From Paenibacillus barcinonensis (GTDB lineage Bacteria; Bacillota; Bacilli; Paenibacillales; Paenibacillaceae): a DNA stretch of 64,000 nucleotides. The notes beneath the pieces were generated by a model, which was given only the letters and a program-made list of their open reading frames with translations, searched no databases and had not been told where the DNA came from. The stretch is from NCBI RefSeq assembly GCF_003217495.1, contig NZ_QJSW01000005.1:124001-188000 (forward strand), written 5' to 3'. Numbering within the stretch: position 1 is the stretch's first letter; each line of letters starts with the position of its first letter. Positions 8,437 to 18,750 of the stretch are shown piece after piece. The position numbers were made by a program, and so were the translations under genes.

Positions 8437-9429
8437 TTATATTATATCATCTTGCCTGGCTTTGTGCCCATCATCTTCCAGCAAGAGCATATGGGACACA
8501 GCATCCTGATGTCTGCGACGCAGCTCCTGCCGTACTGCCGAAGGCTGAAGCACAGTTACTTTTGAGCCAAAGGAGAGCAGGAACGAGTACAGTCGCTCAC
8601 CCTCATCAATCTGAAGTGAGATGCGCAGCTTTCCGTCGGACTCTTGCTGAATGAGAGCAGGGTCGAGCAGATCATAGACGCGGTAGGCTATAGATTTCTC
8701 AAACAACAGCTCCAATTGAATCAGTTCGGACCGTTCCTCCGCAGATTTGTTCTCACCGGCTATCCTTCCTGCATTTATGTTCTCTTCTTTCATCGGAGCT
8801 GTCAGCATACGCTCATATCCACCGGGTACGAAGCGCAGCTCTGTTATACGTTTGATTTTGTAGGTTATGAAGGTGTCTTGCTTATGCTGATTCCTTTTCA
8901 AACCTTTGAAGTACCATGTATTGTTCTTAAAAATAAGCTTGATCGGCAAAGCAGTCTCTTCGCTCGCCTCCCCGTTGGAGTCGACATAATGGAATGAAAG
9001 AAGCTGGCTGGCGAATATCGCCTGTTTCACATGATTAAACAGCTCCATCTCCTGCTCGGGAATATTGCCCCAAGGGGAATACTCGAATTCAATCCAGTCC
9101 AGCTTATGATCAAAAAGGGTCGTCAAACGTCCTAACATCCGGGCGCTCTTTAGATGAGGAATAGCACTGACACTGTACAAGCCCAGCAAAATTTCATTTT
9201 GCTCATCCTCACTCAGCAGTGACTTGTCCATGACATAGTGGTCCATCAGATGAATGCCGCCATGTTTGCCTGTAGTCGTATAGACGGGAATCCCTGCCGC
9301 ACTCAGGCGGTCTATGTCCCGATATACGGTACGAACAGATATTTCGAACAGACGAGCCAGCTCGGGCGCGGTCGTTTTCTTTTTTTCCAGCAACAGCAGC
9401 AGCATTTGAAATAATCGATTATGTTCCAT
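8437..9429 (-). CDS. WYL-domain transcriptional regulator (YafY family)
   Basis: The 330-residue protein has an N-terminal DeoR-like winged helix (about 6-60, FEISVRTVYRDIDRLSAAGIP, 18-residue core visible) and a WYL ligand-binding region (about 140-220, containing KNNTWYFKGLKR). A C-terminal WCX-like extension follows. WYL domains bind small or nucleic-acid ligands and control DNA binding. The start has no Shine-Dalgarno sequence. Instead, TATAAT ends 6 bases before the ATG, implying a leaderless mRNA. A TGACA-N5-TGTCA palindrome overlaps this promoter and faces the divergent GH1 gene. Confidence 0.88.
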   Translation of the reverse strand: MEHNRLFQMLLLLLEKKKTTAPELARLFEISVRTVYRDIDRLSAAGIPVYTTTGKHGGIHLMDHYVMDKSLLSEDEQNEILLGLYSVSAIPHLKSARMLGRLTTLFDHKLDWIEFEYSPWGNIPEQEMELFNHVKQAIFASQLLSFHYVDSNGEASEETALPIKLIFKNNTWYFKGLKRNQHKQDTFITYKIKRITELRFVPGGYERMLTAPMKEENINAGRIAGENKSAEERSELIQLELLFEKSIAYRVYDLLDPALIQQESDGKLRISLQIDEGERLYSFLLSFGSKVTVLQPSAVRQELRRRHQDAVSHMLLLEDDGHKARQDDII

Positions 9430-9435
9430 AACAAA

Positions 9436-9459
9436 ATTATATCATGACATCCCTTGTCA
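9436..9459 (-). promoter_or_regulatory. Leaderless -10 box and TGACA-N5-TGTCA operator
   Basis: On the minus strand TATAAT lies at 9441-9436, only 6 bases from the WYL gene's ATG, so transcription should begin at or next to the start codon. A perfect palindrome TGACA-tccct-TGTCA occupies 9445-9459, between the expected -35 and -10. The same half-sites precede the DinB gene at 56471-56486, next to the window's other WYL regulator. Confidence 0.55.
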
Positions 9460-9482
9460 GGGTATGGGTGCTAGACTTGGGG

Positions 9483-9494
9483 TATAACGTTATA
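9483..9494. promoter_or_regulatory. Perfect palindrome TATAACGTTATA
   Basis: This 12-base perfect palindrome lies 64 bases upstream of the GH1 start in the divergent intergenic region. It may be a second operator; no partner site is evident elsewhere. Confidence 0.35.
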
Positions 9495-9537
9495 TTTCAC
9501 AGTGAAGCAAAGAAAAGACTAGCTCTGGCAGAAGTGA

Positions 9538-10992
<1,455 letters not shown>

Positions 10993-11030
10993 AGCCGGAG
11001 GGTGACATAAGAAAAATCTGCTTTCATTAC

Positions 11031-11078
11031 AAAGCACCTGCTCATTCCTGTACTCAGGAACGTGCGGGTGCTTTGCTG
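11031..11078. terminator. Bidirectional terminator between convergent genes
   Basis: AAAGCACC pairs with GGTGCTTT around an inner stem, with A- and T-rich flanks. It sits between the GH1 gene and the convergent PAP2 gene and could serve both. Confidence 0.7.
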
Positions 11079-11082
11079 TGTT

Positions 11083-11751
11083 TTAGACGGGACTGCTGGC
11101 TTCTAAGCGGGACAGCCGCTGCAGATAACGTCTGTAGAACCAGATGCAGGTGAATAACCAGCACCCGCTAATGAAATAGCCACCTACGACATCACTGGGA
11201 TAATGTACACCAAGATAGATGCGGCTCATGCCGATTGTCAGAATAAAGACAGCACTGGCAACAATCATGAACACCCGTCCGATAAAGCTGGGGATATGCT
11301 TCCAGATGAGAAAAGCCAGCCCTCCGTATAAGCTGAATGAGGCCATAGAATGTCCGCTGGGGAAGCTGTATCCGCTAACTTCAATAATGCGGTTGATGGT
11401 TGGGCGTGCCCGCTGAAATACAAGCTTGAGCAGCGCATTTAACACGGTAGATCCAACAAGCACGCTGGCAAGAAACAGCAGCTCACGTCTGTGTCCCAGG
11501 TAGAGATAGAGCACCAGCATCACAACAATTGTGATGACAATGACCTGCAGCTCACTGCCAATCCAGGTGAAGAATTGCATAAATCGGGTCATACCCGGCG
11601 ACTCCATACCCTGAATCCAGCTGATCAGCACATCATCAAAGCGATGTATCTGATTGTCGCTGATCGAAAGTGCAATGCCGATAAAAGCGAATAGGCATAA
11701 CGCTGCAGCCAGCAGCGAGAATGAAATTTTTGACGTCCAATTGTTCTTCAA
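11083..11751 (-). CDS. PAP2-family membrane phosphatase
   Basis: The protein has 222 residues from a TTG at 11751, which has CGGAGG about 10 bases upstream; a longer frame to 11832 lacks a ribosome site. Several membrane helices surround the three-part PAP2 signature: KLVFQRARP (K-x6-RP), PSGH, and SRIYLGVHYPSD (S-R-x5-H-x3-D, with the nucleophilic His). These enzymes dephosphorylate undecaprenyl pyrophosphate, phosphatidic acid or related lipids on the outer face of the membrane. Recycling of the cell-wall carrier lipid is a reasonable guess. Confidence 0.9.
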   Translation of the reverse strand: MKNNWTSKISFSLLAAALCLFAFIGIALSISDNQIHRFDDVLISWIQGMESPGMTRFMQFFTWIGSELQVIVITIVVMLVLYLYLGHRRELLFLASVLVGSTVLNALLKLVFQRARPTINRIIEVSGYSFPSGHSMASFSLYGGLAFLIWKHIPSFIGRVFMIVASAVFILTIGMSRIYLGVHYPSDVVGGYFISGCWLFTCIWFYRRYLQRLSRLEASSPV

Positions 11752-11921
11752 TGGTTCGTATCCTCCGTGATATATGATTCTTATCTTAATAGCTATGCAG
11801 GAGATCATGTATATACTTATGTTCCTGAGCATAGTGTTAACATTCTACAATAAAACAAACAAAAACGAAAATGGAGGTGTTCTTAAAGATAAAGGCAGCG
11901 TACAAGAGGGGGAGATCGAGG

Positions 11922-12485
11922 ATGAGGAACGTGGTCGCTGTTGTTCTTATTCTGATGTTGTGTGCAGCGAGTTTATTCGTTTGGACCGGGGAGAGAGCAT
12001 ATGCGTGCAGCTGTGTGAATTCCACTGCCAAGCAGCGACTGAAGACGCACAGTGCGGTGTTTGCGGGTAAAGTGGTAGACATTGGCGGTGGCTCCATATT
12101 TAGCAGTCAACAATACAAGGCCTACACACTGGATGTGGATACAGCATGGAAGGGTGTGGACGCAAAACAGATGACAATCCTGATCAGTGATATGGGCGAG
12201 GCTGCATGTGGAACAACATTGGAGAAGGATCAGATGTACTTGATCTTTGCTTATAAGGATGAAAAGGATGGCAAGCTGCGCAGCAGCTTGTGCAGCTTCA
12301 ACACCCGGCTGGAGCATGCTGAAGAGGCGGCAGAAATATTAGGGAAGGGAACGCCTGTCAGCTCCGGTGATTTCAGGTTCAGCAGCGGATCTCAAAGCCC
12401 TTGGATGATTGTTTTTTATGCTGGAGGCACGGTTGTATTGCTTGGACTCGCAGGTGGATGGCTGTGGAGAAGAAAGAGAAGGTAA
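11922..12485 (+). CDS. Secreted, C-terminally anchored NTR/TIMP-like protein
   Basis: This 187-residue protein has a signal peptide ending near ERAYA, so the mature protein would begin with C-S-C, as in the netrin-like (NTR/TIMP) fold. Further cysteines in EAACGTTL and SSLCSF could form the matching disulfides. A C-terminal membrane helix (about 160-180) is followed by RRKRR, an anchor of the LPxTG-less type. The ATG at 11922 with GAGGGGGAG upstream is preferred; ATG at 11871 is an alternative. Bacterial members of this group are of unknown function; protease inhibition is not implied. Confidence 0.7.
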   Translation: MRNVVAVVLILMLCAASLFVWTGERAYACSCVNSTAKQRLKTHSAVFAGKVVDIGGGSIFSSQQYKAYTLDVDTAWKGVDAKQMTILISDMGEAACGTTLEKDQMYLIFAYKDEKDGKLRSSLCSFNTRLEHAEEAAEILGKGTPVSSGDFRFSSGSQSPWMIVFYAGGTVVLLGLAGGWLWRRKRR

Positions 12486-13087
12486 GTATAATTTGCTCCA
12501 GCATGTATGGCTGCTAAAGCAATCCCCTTATGGACGTACATACGTCGTTCTGTAAGGGGACTTGGATAGGGTGCGTCTGTGTGTATCTCTGTAGGTGTTG
12601 TGGTTAATATCTATTCCTATGTTCAACAGCTTTGCGAACGAGACCGTCCTGAGGTTTACGCAATGTAGAGGGTTGTTCTTCCTCGGCGAGCAGCTGTACC
12701 AGATCATAGAGCCGGCTGCTGCACTCGGCTTCGTCCTGTCTGCGCTGCACGGCATCGTTCAGCATTAGAATGCTCCGTGCAAGCTTTGGATCATAGACGA
12801 TGGGAGTGGAGAAGCGCAGTTCTTTCTTCCCCATAATCTCTTCAACGAGTTCAGGTTTCAGGTAGAGCATGACATAATCAATGCCTGTTTTATCACAGGG
12901 GCTTCCGTCATGGAGCTGCGGTCATAGTTATGTTTCCTGTTAAATTGCTATCTATATCCGTTGAACGGCTCATTTACACGTTAACGGAGAGACTTATGAC
13001 AGGGAGGTTCCCTTTTTGAATGATTGCGTTTACAATCTATAACGAAGTGAGGGGTACAGACATAGACCACTTGAGGAAGTGAATGAC
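12486..13087. other. Intergenic region with hairpin and regulator remnant
   Basis: A 38-base inverted repeat (12523-12560, outer arms TCCCCTTA and TAAGGGGA) lacks a T-tract on either side. The AraC-family remnant follows. The last about 170 bases lead into the sugar-sensing operon and show no certain promoter boxes. Confidence 0.6.
12604..12909 (-). pseudogene. Remnant of an AraC-family regulator (middle part only)
   Basis: The open stretch reads like the region between the cupin and helix-turn-helix of AraC regulators: GIDYVMLYLKPELVEEI, then TPIVYDPKLARSILMLNDAV and a helix. An in-frame TGA immediately upstream cuts off the cupin domain, and the frame ends before any DNA-binding domain. 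I call it a decayed fragment, not a working gene. Its direction is opposite to the following operon. Confidence 0.65.
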
Positions 13088-14095
13088 ATGAAAAAAATGC
13101 TGCTGATCTACATTGTGCTGATTGCGGCGTTTGCCCTGTATGTATTGAGATTTGAATATACCAGTCAGGCGAACAGCTCTTGGGAGAACCGCGGACTTCG
13201 TGGTGATCTGGGCGAGACATACATGATGATTACGTTCCAGTCCGGGCTGGAATATTGGAAGAGTCCGCTGAAAGGTTTCGAGGATGCTGCGGATGCGCTT
13301 GGAGTGACCGTCGAATATCGCGGAGCTACACGGTATGATGCGAAGGAGCAGACCACGGTCATCGAGCAGGCGATTGCACGGAAACCCGCGGGCATTGCCA
13401 TATCAGCGATTGATCCAAAATCGTTAATTCCGGCCATTAACAAGGCGGTGGAGGCCGATATTCCTGTTATTCTGTTCGATGCGGATGCACCGGATAGTCA
13501 GGCGTATTCTTTTCTCGGAACAGACAATTACAAGGCAGGCGTAACGGCAGCAGATAAAATGGCCGAGCTATTGGGCCGTGAAGGAGAAGTAGCCGTATTA
13601 ACACTGCCGGGACAGCAGAATCATGAGGAACGGACAAAAGGCTTCCGCGAAACGATTCAGCAGCGGTATCCCTTGATGCGCGTTGTTGAAGTCGCAGATG
13701 GGCATGGAGATACGCTGAAATCGCGGGACGAAACGCTGCGCATGATGAAGGCACATCCGAAGCTTTCGGGAATATTCGTAACCGAGGCAACGGGAGGAGC
13801 CGGGGCTGGCGAAGCCGTACAAAATGCAGGGAATGGACAGAAGCTGCACATTATTTCTTTTGACACCAATAAGGCAACGCTGGATCTGATCCAAAACGGG
13901 ACCATATCGGCCACGATTGCTCAAGGAACCTGGAATATGGGCTATTGGTCGCTTCAATACCTGTTCCATCTGCATCATCATCTGACCGTGCCTGCGCCTT
14001 CACCTTCCGGGGAAAACGCGCCGCTGCCAGTCATGGTGGATACGGGGATTTCTGTTGTGACACGTTCGAATGTGGATGATTATTATGCCAAATAA
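13088..14095 (+). CDS. Membrane-tethered sugar-binding protein (AraP-like sensor)
   Basis: The 335-residue protein has an N-terminal membrane helix (about 3-20) without a lipobox, then a Periplasmic_BP_4 fold seen in the LacI/RbsB class (IAISAIDPKSLIPAINKAVE, VILFDADAP, FLGTDNYKAG, IAQGTWNMGYW). It is translated first in an operon with a YesM-like kinase and YesN-like regulator. In Geobacillus AraPST, and XylFII-LytS of Clostridium, such a tethered binding protein senses an extracellular sugar and controls the kinase. That role is inferred here. The ATG at 13088 has GAGGAAG 8 bases upstream. Confidence 0.82.
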   Translation: MKKMLLIYIVLIAAFALYVLRFEYTSQANSSWENRGLRGDLGETYMMITFQSGLEYWKSPLKGFEDAADALGVTVEYRGATRYDAKEQTTVIEQAIARKPAGIAISAIDPKSLIPAINKAVEADIPVILFDADAPDSQAYSFLGTDNYKAGVTAADKMAELLGREGEVAVLTLPGQQNHEERTKGFRETIQQRYPLMRVVEVADGHGDTLKSRDETLRMMKAHPKLSGIFVTEATGGAGAGEAVQNAGNGQKLHIISFDTNKATLDLIQNGTISATIAQGTWNMGYWSLQYLFHLHHHLTVPAPSPSGENAPLPVMVDTGISVVTRSNVDDYYAK

Positions 14096-16061
14096 CGATC
14101 ATGAAGTAGAGAAGAACCTCGGGAATCGTAGAACATGGCGCTTGCTACCCGGACAGTATGCCCGCCGCCTGCGTCTGCGCAATATGCCTTTGCGGTACCA
14201 GCTGATGCTGCTGTTTTTGCTTTTTGCGATCGTGCCATCCGTTGGTTTGGGGCTGCTTGTCAACTGGACGGTAGAGCGGGTCGTGGAGCGACAGGTTGAG
14301 GGTCACACGATGCAGCTGATTGGCAAGGTCAATGAAGCGCTGAACACCAAGATGGAGAATTTGCAAAATATGACCTATCTCATCGCGTTTGAACCCGATG
14401 TGAATGCTTTTATGGATGAGAAGCTTGCCGGAGACCGGGGCGGACCTGGAAGCAGTGAACCATCCATCGGTAAAGGCGATACAGTGTCTGAGCAGAATCG
14501 TCTGTATGGCATGAAGCAGACTTTGCAGGGATTCACCACGTTATATCCTGAAATTGCCGGCATTGTGCTGGTGAATGCGAGAGGGGATTACGTCAGCAAT
14601 GAGATGTATCCGCGAACCGCAGTCAATCTGACCCGGGAGGAATGGTATCGACGGGCTGCGTCGCAACCGGGTATTTTTACGGTGCTTGGTCAGCCGCGGG
14701 AGCGTAATATAACGACTCATGTACGGTACAAGGATGATGAGATTGTATCCGTGGCCCGCTCGATCACGGATGAGACGACGGGACGGGTGAAGGGCGCTGT
14801 GCTGATTGATCTCAAGCTCAGGTCTGTGTCACAGGCGGCCCGTAATGTGACTCTGGGGAAATCCGGGTATGTCATGGTTGCAGATGCTGCTGGAAAGAGC
14901 GTGTACAAGCCGGAACATCCGTTAATTGATCATATTCCGGCAAGCTGGTTTGCCACAGGTGAGAGCGGAACGTTTACCCAAGTGGTGAATGGCGAGACAC
15001 TGTTATTTATGTACCAGTCGTCTACTTTTACGGGCTGGAGAACGGTTGGTGTATTTCCGACCAAAGACTCGATATCCGAAGTGAGACAGATTCAGTTTTA
15101 CGTGGTCAGCTTTGTCTTTGTGGTGTGTTTGTTTGGCTTGAGCGCATCCTTGTGGTTCTCACGTTCAATTGCCCAGCCAATTTTCCGGCTGATGTCTTAC
15201 ATGCGCAGAGCGGAGACGGGAAATCTTAGTGCAGGCCGCTGGAGTAACCGTACGGATGAGATCGGTATGCTGGGCAATAGCTTTAACCGAATGCTGAACC
15301 AGATTCGTCAGCTGATCTCGCTGAATGAGCTGCGGGAACGGCAGAAACGGGATGCGGAGATGCGTAGTTTGCAGGAGCATATCAAGCCTCATTTTCTATA
15401 TAATACGCTGGATACGATTCACTGGATGGCTCGCAAGGAAGGGGCAGAGGATGTGTCCGATATGGTTGGGGCGCTGTCTCGCCTGTTCCGCATCGGGCTG
15501 AGCAAGGGCCAGGATTATATTCCGCTGCACTCCGAACTGGAGCATATCCGCAGTTATTTGCAGATTCAACAAACAAGATATCGTGACCGCCTTCAATATA
15601 CGTTACATATCCCGGAAGAGCTGCAGAACCTGTATGTGTTAAAGCTGCTGCTCCAGCCTCTGGTTGAAAACGCGATATACCATGGCATCAAGGGTAGACG
15701 CGGTCCGGGCCATATCGGAATTGAGGGGAAAGTAGAGCATGGCAGGCTGCATCTGACGATTCAGGACAATGGTGCAGGCATGAGCAGTGAACGGCTGGAT
15801 GAAATGCTGCGGTTGCTGGATATGCCCATGGAGAGTCTGGAATCGACTTTGCCGGAAAGGACGGGGAAAAGTTACGGCATGCTGAATGTGCAGGCACGTT
15901 TAAGGCTTTCATTTGGCAGTGATTATGGGATCTTGCTGCACAGCAGCCCTGGTGTGGGGACCCGTGTGACGATTGTTCATCCCCTTATGCGGGAGCTGCC
16001 TGCAACCGTGCTTCCCCCGGCCGAGCCAGAGGATACGCAAAATCGACAGGAGAAGGAGTGA
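14085..16061 (+). CDS. YesM-like sensor histidine kinase
   Basis: The protein has 658 residues. Two membrane helices (about 35-60 and 335-360) enclose an extracellular Cache-like sensor, followed by a HAMP segment (about 360-410) and the His_kinase domain with H436 in IKPHFLYNTLDTIHWM. The HATPase follows with N-box LVENAIYHG, G1 DNGAGM and G2 GKSYGMLNVQ. It overlaps the binding-protein gene by 11 bases and the regulator gene by 4, implying coupled translation. It should phosphorylate the adjacent regulator in response to the tethered binding protein. Confidence 0.92.
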   Translation: MPNNDHEVEKNLGNRRTWRLLPGQYARRLRLRNMPLRYQLMLLFLLFAIVPSVGLGLLVNWTVERVVERQVEGHTMQLIGKVNEALNTKMENLQNMTYLIAFEPDVNAFMDEKLAGDRGGPGSSEPSIGKGDTVSEQNRLYGMKQTLQGFTTLYPEIAGIVLVNARGDYVSNEMYPRTAVNLTREEWYRRAASQPGIFTVLGQPRERNITTHVRYKDDEIVSVARSITDETTGRVKGAVLIDLKLRSVSQAARNVTLGKSGYVMVADAAGKSVYKPEHPLIDHIPASWFATGESGTFTQVVNGETLLFMYQSSTFTGWRTVGVFPTKDSISEVRQIQFYVVSFVFVVCLFGLSASLWFSRSIAQPIFRLMSYMRRAETGNLSAGRWSNRTDEIGMLGNSFNRMLNQIRQLISLNELRERQKRDAEMRSLQEHIKPHFLYNTLDTIHWMARKEGAEDVSDMVGALSRLFRIGLSKGQDYIPLHSELEHIRSYLQIQQTRYRDRLQYTLHIPEELQNLYVLKLLLQPLVENAIYHGIKGRRGPGHIGIEGKVEHGRLHLTIQDNGAGMSSERLDEMLRLLDMPMESLESTLPERTGKSYGMLNVQARLRLSFGSDYGILLHSSPGVGTRVTIVHPLMRELPATVLPPAEPEDTQNRQEKE

Positions 16062-17329
16062 AGCAACCCGTGGATTATACAATGACACCCGTAAACGCTG
16101 CGGACACGTTATATCGTGTGCTGATTGCAGACGATGAGCCTATTATTCGGGAAGGCATAAGGGAGGCCATGGATTGGGCTGCGCTTGGCATGCAGGTTGT
16201 CGGAGAAGCGGAGGACGGGGAAGAAGCGCTTGAACGAGCCGTTGAACTAAATGTACATGTGGTGCTGGTTGATATGAATATGCCGTTCCTGAATGGCATC
16301 GGACTGATTCGTGCTTTGCAGGAGCAGTGCCCGGGAGTTCGATATCTGATCATATCGGGACATGATGAGTTTGCCTATGCTCAGGAAGCGGTCCGTCTCG
16401 GAGTGGAGGATTATATTCTGAAGCCTGTCCAGGCAGAACAGCTGAAGTCTGCACTTGAGCGGCTGCGTCAGCGATTGGATGAAGAGCATCAGCGGACAGC
16501 GTATGTCAGACAGGCAGCGCAGCAGATTGAACGGAATATTCCGCTGTTGCGCCAGCGATTCTGTCAGGAATGGATGGAGGGAGAGCTTGGCGAGAAAAAC
16601 GTGACCGAGCAGCTTGCATTTCTACATCTGCCGTCTGGATCTCCTGTGCAGGTTGGGGTTGTTCGCTGGCCTGCTGCTGAAGCACGTCAGACGATATTGA
16701 GAGAGAATGATCGTCAGCTGTTTCTGTTTGCCGCGGAAAATATTATTGCGGAATTACTCGGAGATCGTCCGCATGTGCTCTTCCGCGAGGGGGGGAGTCT
16801 CATCGGCATCTGTCTGTGGCAGGAGGCCCCTGAGGAGATTTCGTCTCTGCTGGAGCAGCAGATCAGTATCTGCCTGAATATTTCGGTACATGCCCATGTC
16901 GAACCGCACATCGGTACGCTGGAGGCGGTGCCTGATACGTACCGGCATTGCCGTGAACAGGTATATGAAGAAGTGAAGCTCTCTCCACTCGTTCGCCGGG
17001 CCCGCCAGTTAATTCAGGAGCAGTATGCAGAGCGAGAGCTGACGCTGGAATCGCTCGCATCCCGCCTGCAGGTGTCGGCAGTGTATCTCAGCCGTGTGCT
17101 GAAAAAGGAGCTGAATGACTCCTTTGTTACACTGGTTACCCAGGCCCGCATTCGTAAGGCAGCACAGCTGCTGGATTCCACAGCGCTCCCGATCCATACG
17201 ATTGCTGAACGAGTGGGGTATGATACACAGCACTATTTCAGCACAGCGTTCAAAAAAACGATGGGCATCTCTCCTGCCCAATATCGTAAACATGGAGGAA
17301 CGGACAATTCATCCACAGGTCCGATGTAG
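16058..17329 (+). CDS. YesN-like response regulator with AraC-type DNA-binding domain
   Basis: The protein has 423 residues from a GTG at 16058 that overlaps the kinase stop as GTGA, with AGGAGAAGGAG upstream. Its receiver domain (about 13-130) has the acidic pair in LIADDEP, phospho-acceptor D72 in VLVDMNMP and lysine in YILKPV. A helical linker leads to two AraC helix-turn-helix motifs at the C-terminus (LASRLQVSAVYLSRVLKKEL and IAERVGYDTQHYFSTAFKK). It likely activates the chvE-mmsA-mmsB transporter genes just downstream. Confidence 0.92.
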   Translation: MKQPVDYTMTPVNAADTLYRVLIADDEPIIREGIREAMDWAALGMQVVGEAEDGEEALERAVELNVHVVLVDMNMPFLNGIGLIRALQEQCPGVRYLIISGHDEFAYAQEAVRLGVEDYILKPVQAEQLKSALERLRQRLDEEHQRTAYVRQAAQQIERNIPLLRQRFCQEWMEGELGEKNVTEQLAFLHLPSGSPVQVGVVRWPAAEARQTILRENDRQLFLFAAENIIAELLGDRPHVLFREGGSLIGICLWQEAPEEISSLLEQQISICLNISVHAHVEPHIGTLEAVPDTYRHCREQVYEEVKLSPLVRRARQLIQEQYAERELTLESLASRLQVSAVYLSRVLKKELNDSFVTLVTQARIRKAAQLLDSTALPIHTIAERVGYDTQHYFSTAFKKTMGISPAQYRKHGGTDNSSTGPM

Positions 17330-17634
17330 CATAGTTGTTTTGTCACGCACTGAACGGATAGATCGTCCTTGATTACTATAGGGTTGGCAACTCGAAGTAC
17401 ACCCACCGCTGGAGCTTAATCGCCTGCGGTGGGTTTTTGTTATGTTTGCTCTGGCTGCTTCCATCAAAAGTTAAATTTTTATAAAAAAGGTTCAAAACCT
17501 GCAAAGACCACGCGCATATGAAATGCTACGATGGGATACAGAAAGGCATGAGGACTGAACGATGCTTGTGGTCTTGTAAGCGTTATCTCAAGAGGTATTC
17601 GGAACACAAAGACGTGAAGAAAGGGGAACTTTAT
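17330..17634. other. 305-base region between the sensor operon and chvE
   Basis: It contains the terminator at 17401-17437, then an A/T-rich stretch that should carry the regulated promoter of the transporter operon. No cre-like or direct-repeat site is clear. An ATG-initiated extension from 17518 reads into chvE but has no ribosome site. Confidence 0.55.
17401..17437 (+). terminator. Rho-independent terminator
   Basis: ACCCACCGC and GCGGTGGGT form the stem, followed by TTTTTG. It ends the sensor operon and separates it from the transporter operon. Confidence 0.85.
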
Positions 17635-18720
17635 ATGAAAAAAGGAGCAATACTCATCTGGCTTCTGGTCATGGCCTTGATGCTCTCGGCCTGTAATCTG
17701 GCGGAGAGTGAGGTAGGCAGCAAGGAGAAGGGATATGTCGGCATATCCATGCCTACCAAATCATCGGAACGCTGGGTGGGAGACGGGGAGAACATGGTTC
17801 GCCTGTTCCAGGAGCAAGGATATAAAACCGATCTGCAGTACGCGGAAGACGTCGTTGAAAATCAAATTTCTCAAATTGAGAACATGATTACCAAAGGTGT
17901 CGATGTGATGGTGATTGCATCGGTGGACGGCAACACGCTGACAGACGTGATCAAGAAGGCCCATGATGAAGGCATTCAGGTCATCTCGTATGACCGGCTC
18001 ATTCGCAATACGCCGTATCTGACGTATTACGCTACGTTTGACAACTTTAAAGTGGGCGTGCTGCAAGCCTCCTACATTGAACAGAAGCTGGGGCTTAAAG
18101 AAGGTAAGGGGCCATTTAACATTGAGCTGTTCGGCGGATCACCGGATGACAATAACGCCTACTTTTTCTTCGATGGTGCAATGTCTGTGCTCAAGCCTTA
18201 TATAGATTCAGGGAAGCTGGTCGTGCGCAGCAAACAGATGACGATGGCGCAGATCGCTACACTACGATGGGACGGGGCGCTCGCTCAGGCACGGATGGAT
18301 AATCTGCTGAGTGCCTACTATTCAGGTGATCATCTGGATGCGGTGTTATCCCCCTATGATGGCATCAGTATCGGGATCATCTCATCTCTGAAAGGCATCG
18401 GCTACGGCAAGCCGAACAAACCGCTTCCAGTTATTACTGGTCAGGATGCGGAGCTTGCCTCGATCAAATCCATTGTGGCGGGGGAACAGACACAAACCGT
18501 GTTTAAGGATACACGCAAGCTCGCAGAGAAAACGGTGGAGATGGCCAATAGCATCTTGCAGGGAAAACAGGCAGAAGTGAATGATACGAAATCGTATAAC
18601 AACGGATTAATGGTAGTTCCGGCATATCTTTTGGACCCCATCTCTGTGGATCGAACCAATGTGGAAAAAGATATTGTGGGCAGCAAGTATTACACGAAAC
18701 AGGAGATAGGTTTGCCGTAA
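17635..18720 (+). CDS. chvE: Sugar ABC transporter binding lipoprotein ChvE
   Basis: This 361-residue lipoprotein has a signal peptide ending in the lipobox LSAC with C20. The mature part is a Periplasmic_BP_4 sugar-binding fold ([52 protein letters not shown]). It matches the ChvE/multiple-monosaccharide class that feeds MmsA and MmsB, and likely binds aldoses such as arabinose, galactose or xylose. The ATG at 17635 follows AAAGGGG; the longer in-frame start at 17518 would bury the signal peptide. The ATPase gene follows 30 bases downstream. Confidence 0.9.
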   Translation: MKKGAILIWLLVMALMLSACNLAESEVGSKEKGYVGISMPTKSSERWVGDGENMVRLFQEQGYKTDLQYAEDVVENQISQIENMITKGVDVMVIASVDGNTLTDVIKKAHDEGIQVISYDRLIRNTPYLTYYATFDNFKVGVLQASYIEQKLGLKEGKGPFNIELFGGSPDDNNAYFFFDGAMSVLKPYIDSGKLVVRSKQMTMAQIATLRWDGALAQARMDNLLSAYYSGDHLDAVLSPYDGISIGIISSLKGIGYGKPNKPLPVITGQDAELASIKSIVAGEQTQTVFKDTRKLAEKTVEMANSILQGKQAEVNDTKSYNNGLMVVPAYLLDPISVDRTNVEKDIVGSKYYTKQEIGLP

Positions 18721-18750
18721 AACGCATAATCCAGGAAAGGAGCACATGCC

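Noticed and set aside
12523-12560. Terminator
   Set aside because: The inverted repeat is strong, but there is no T-tract on either strand, so I list it only as a hairpin in the intergenic entry.
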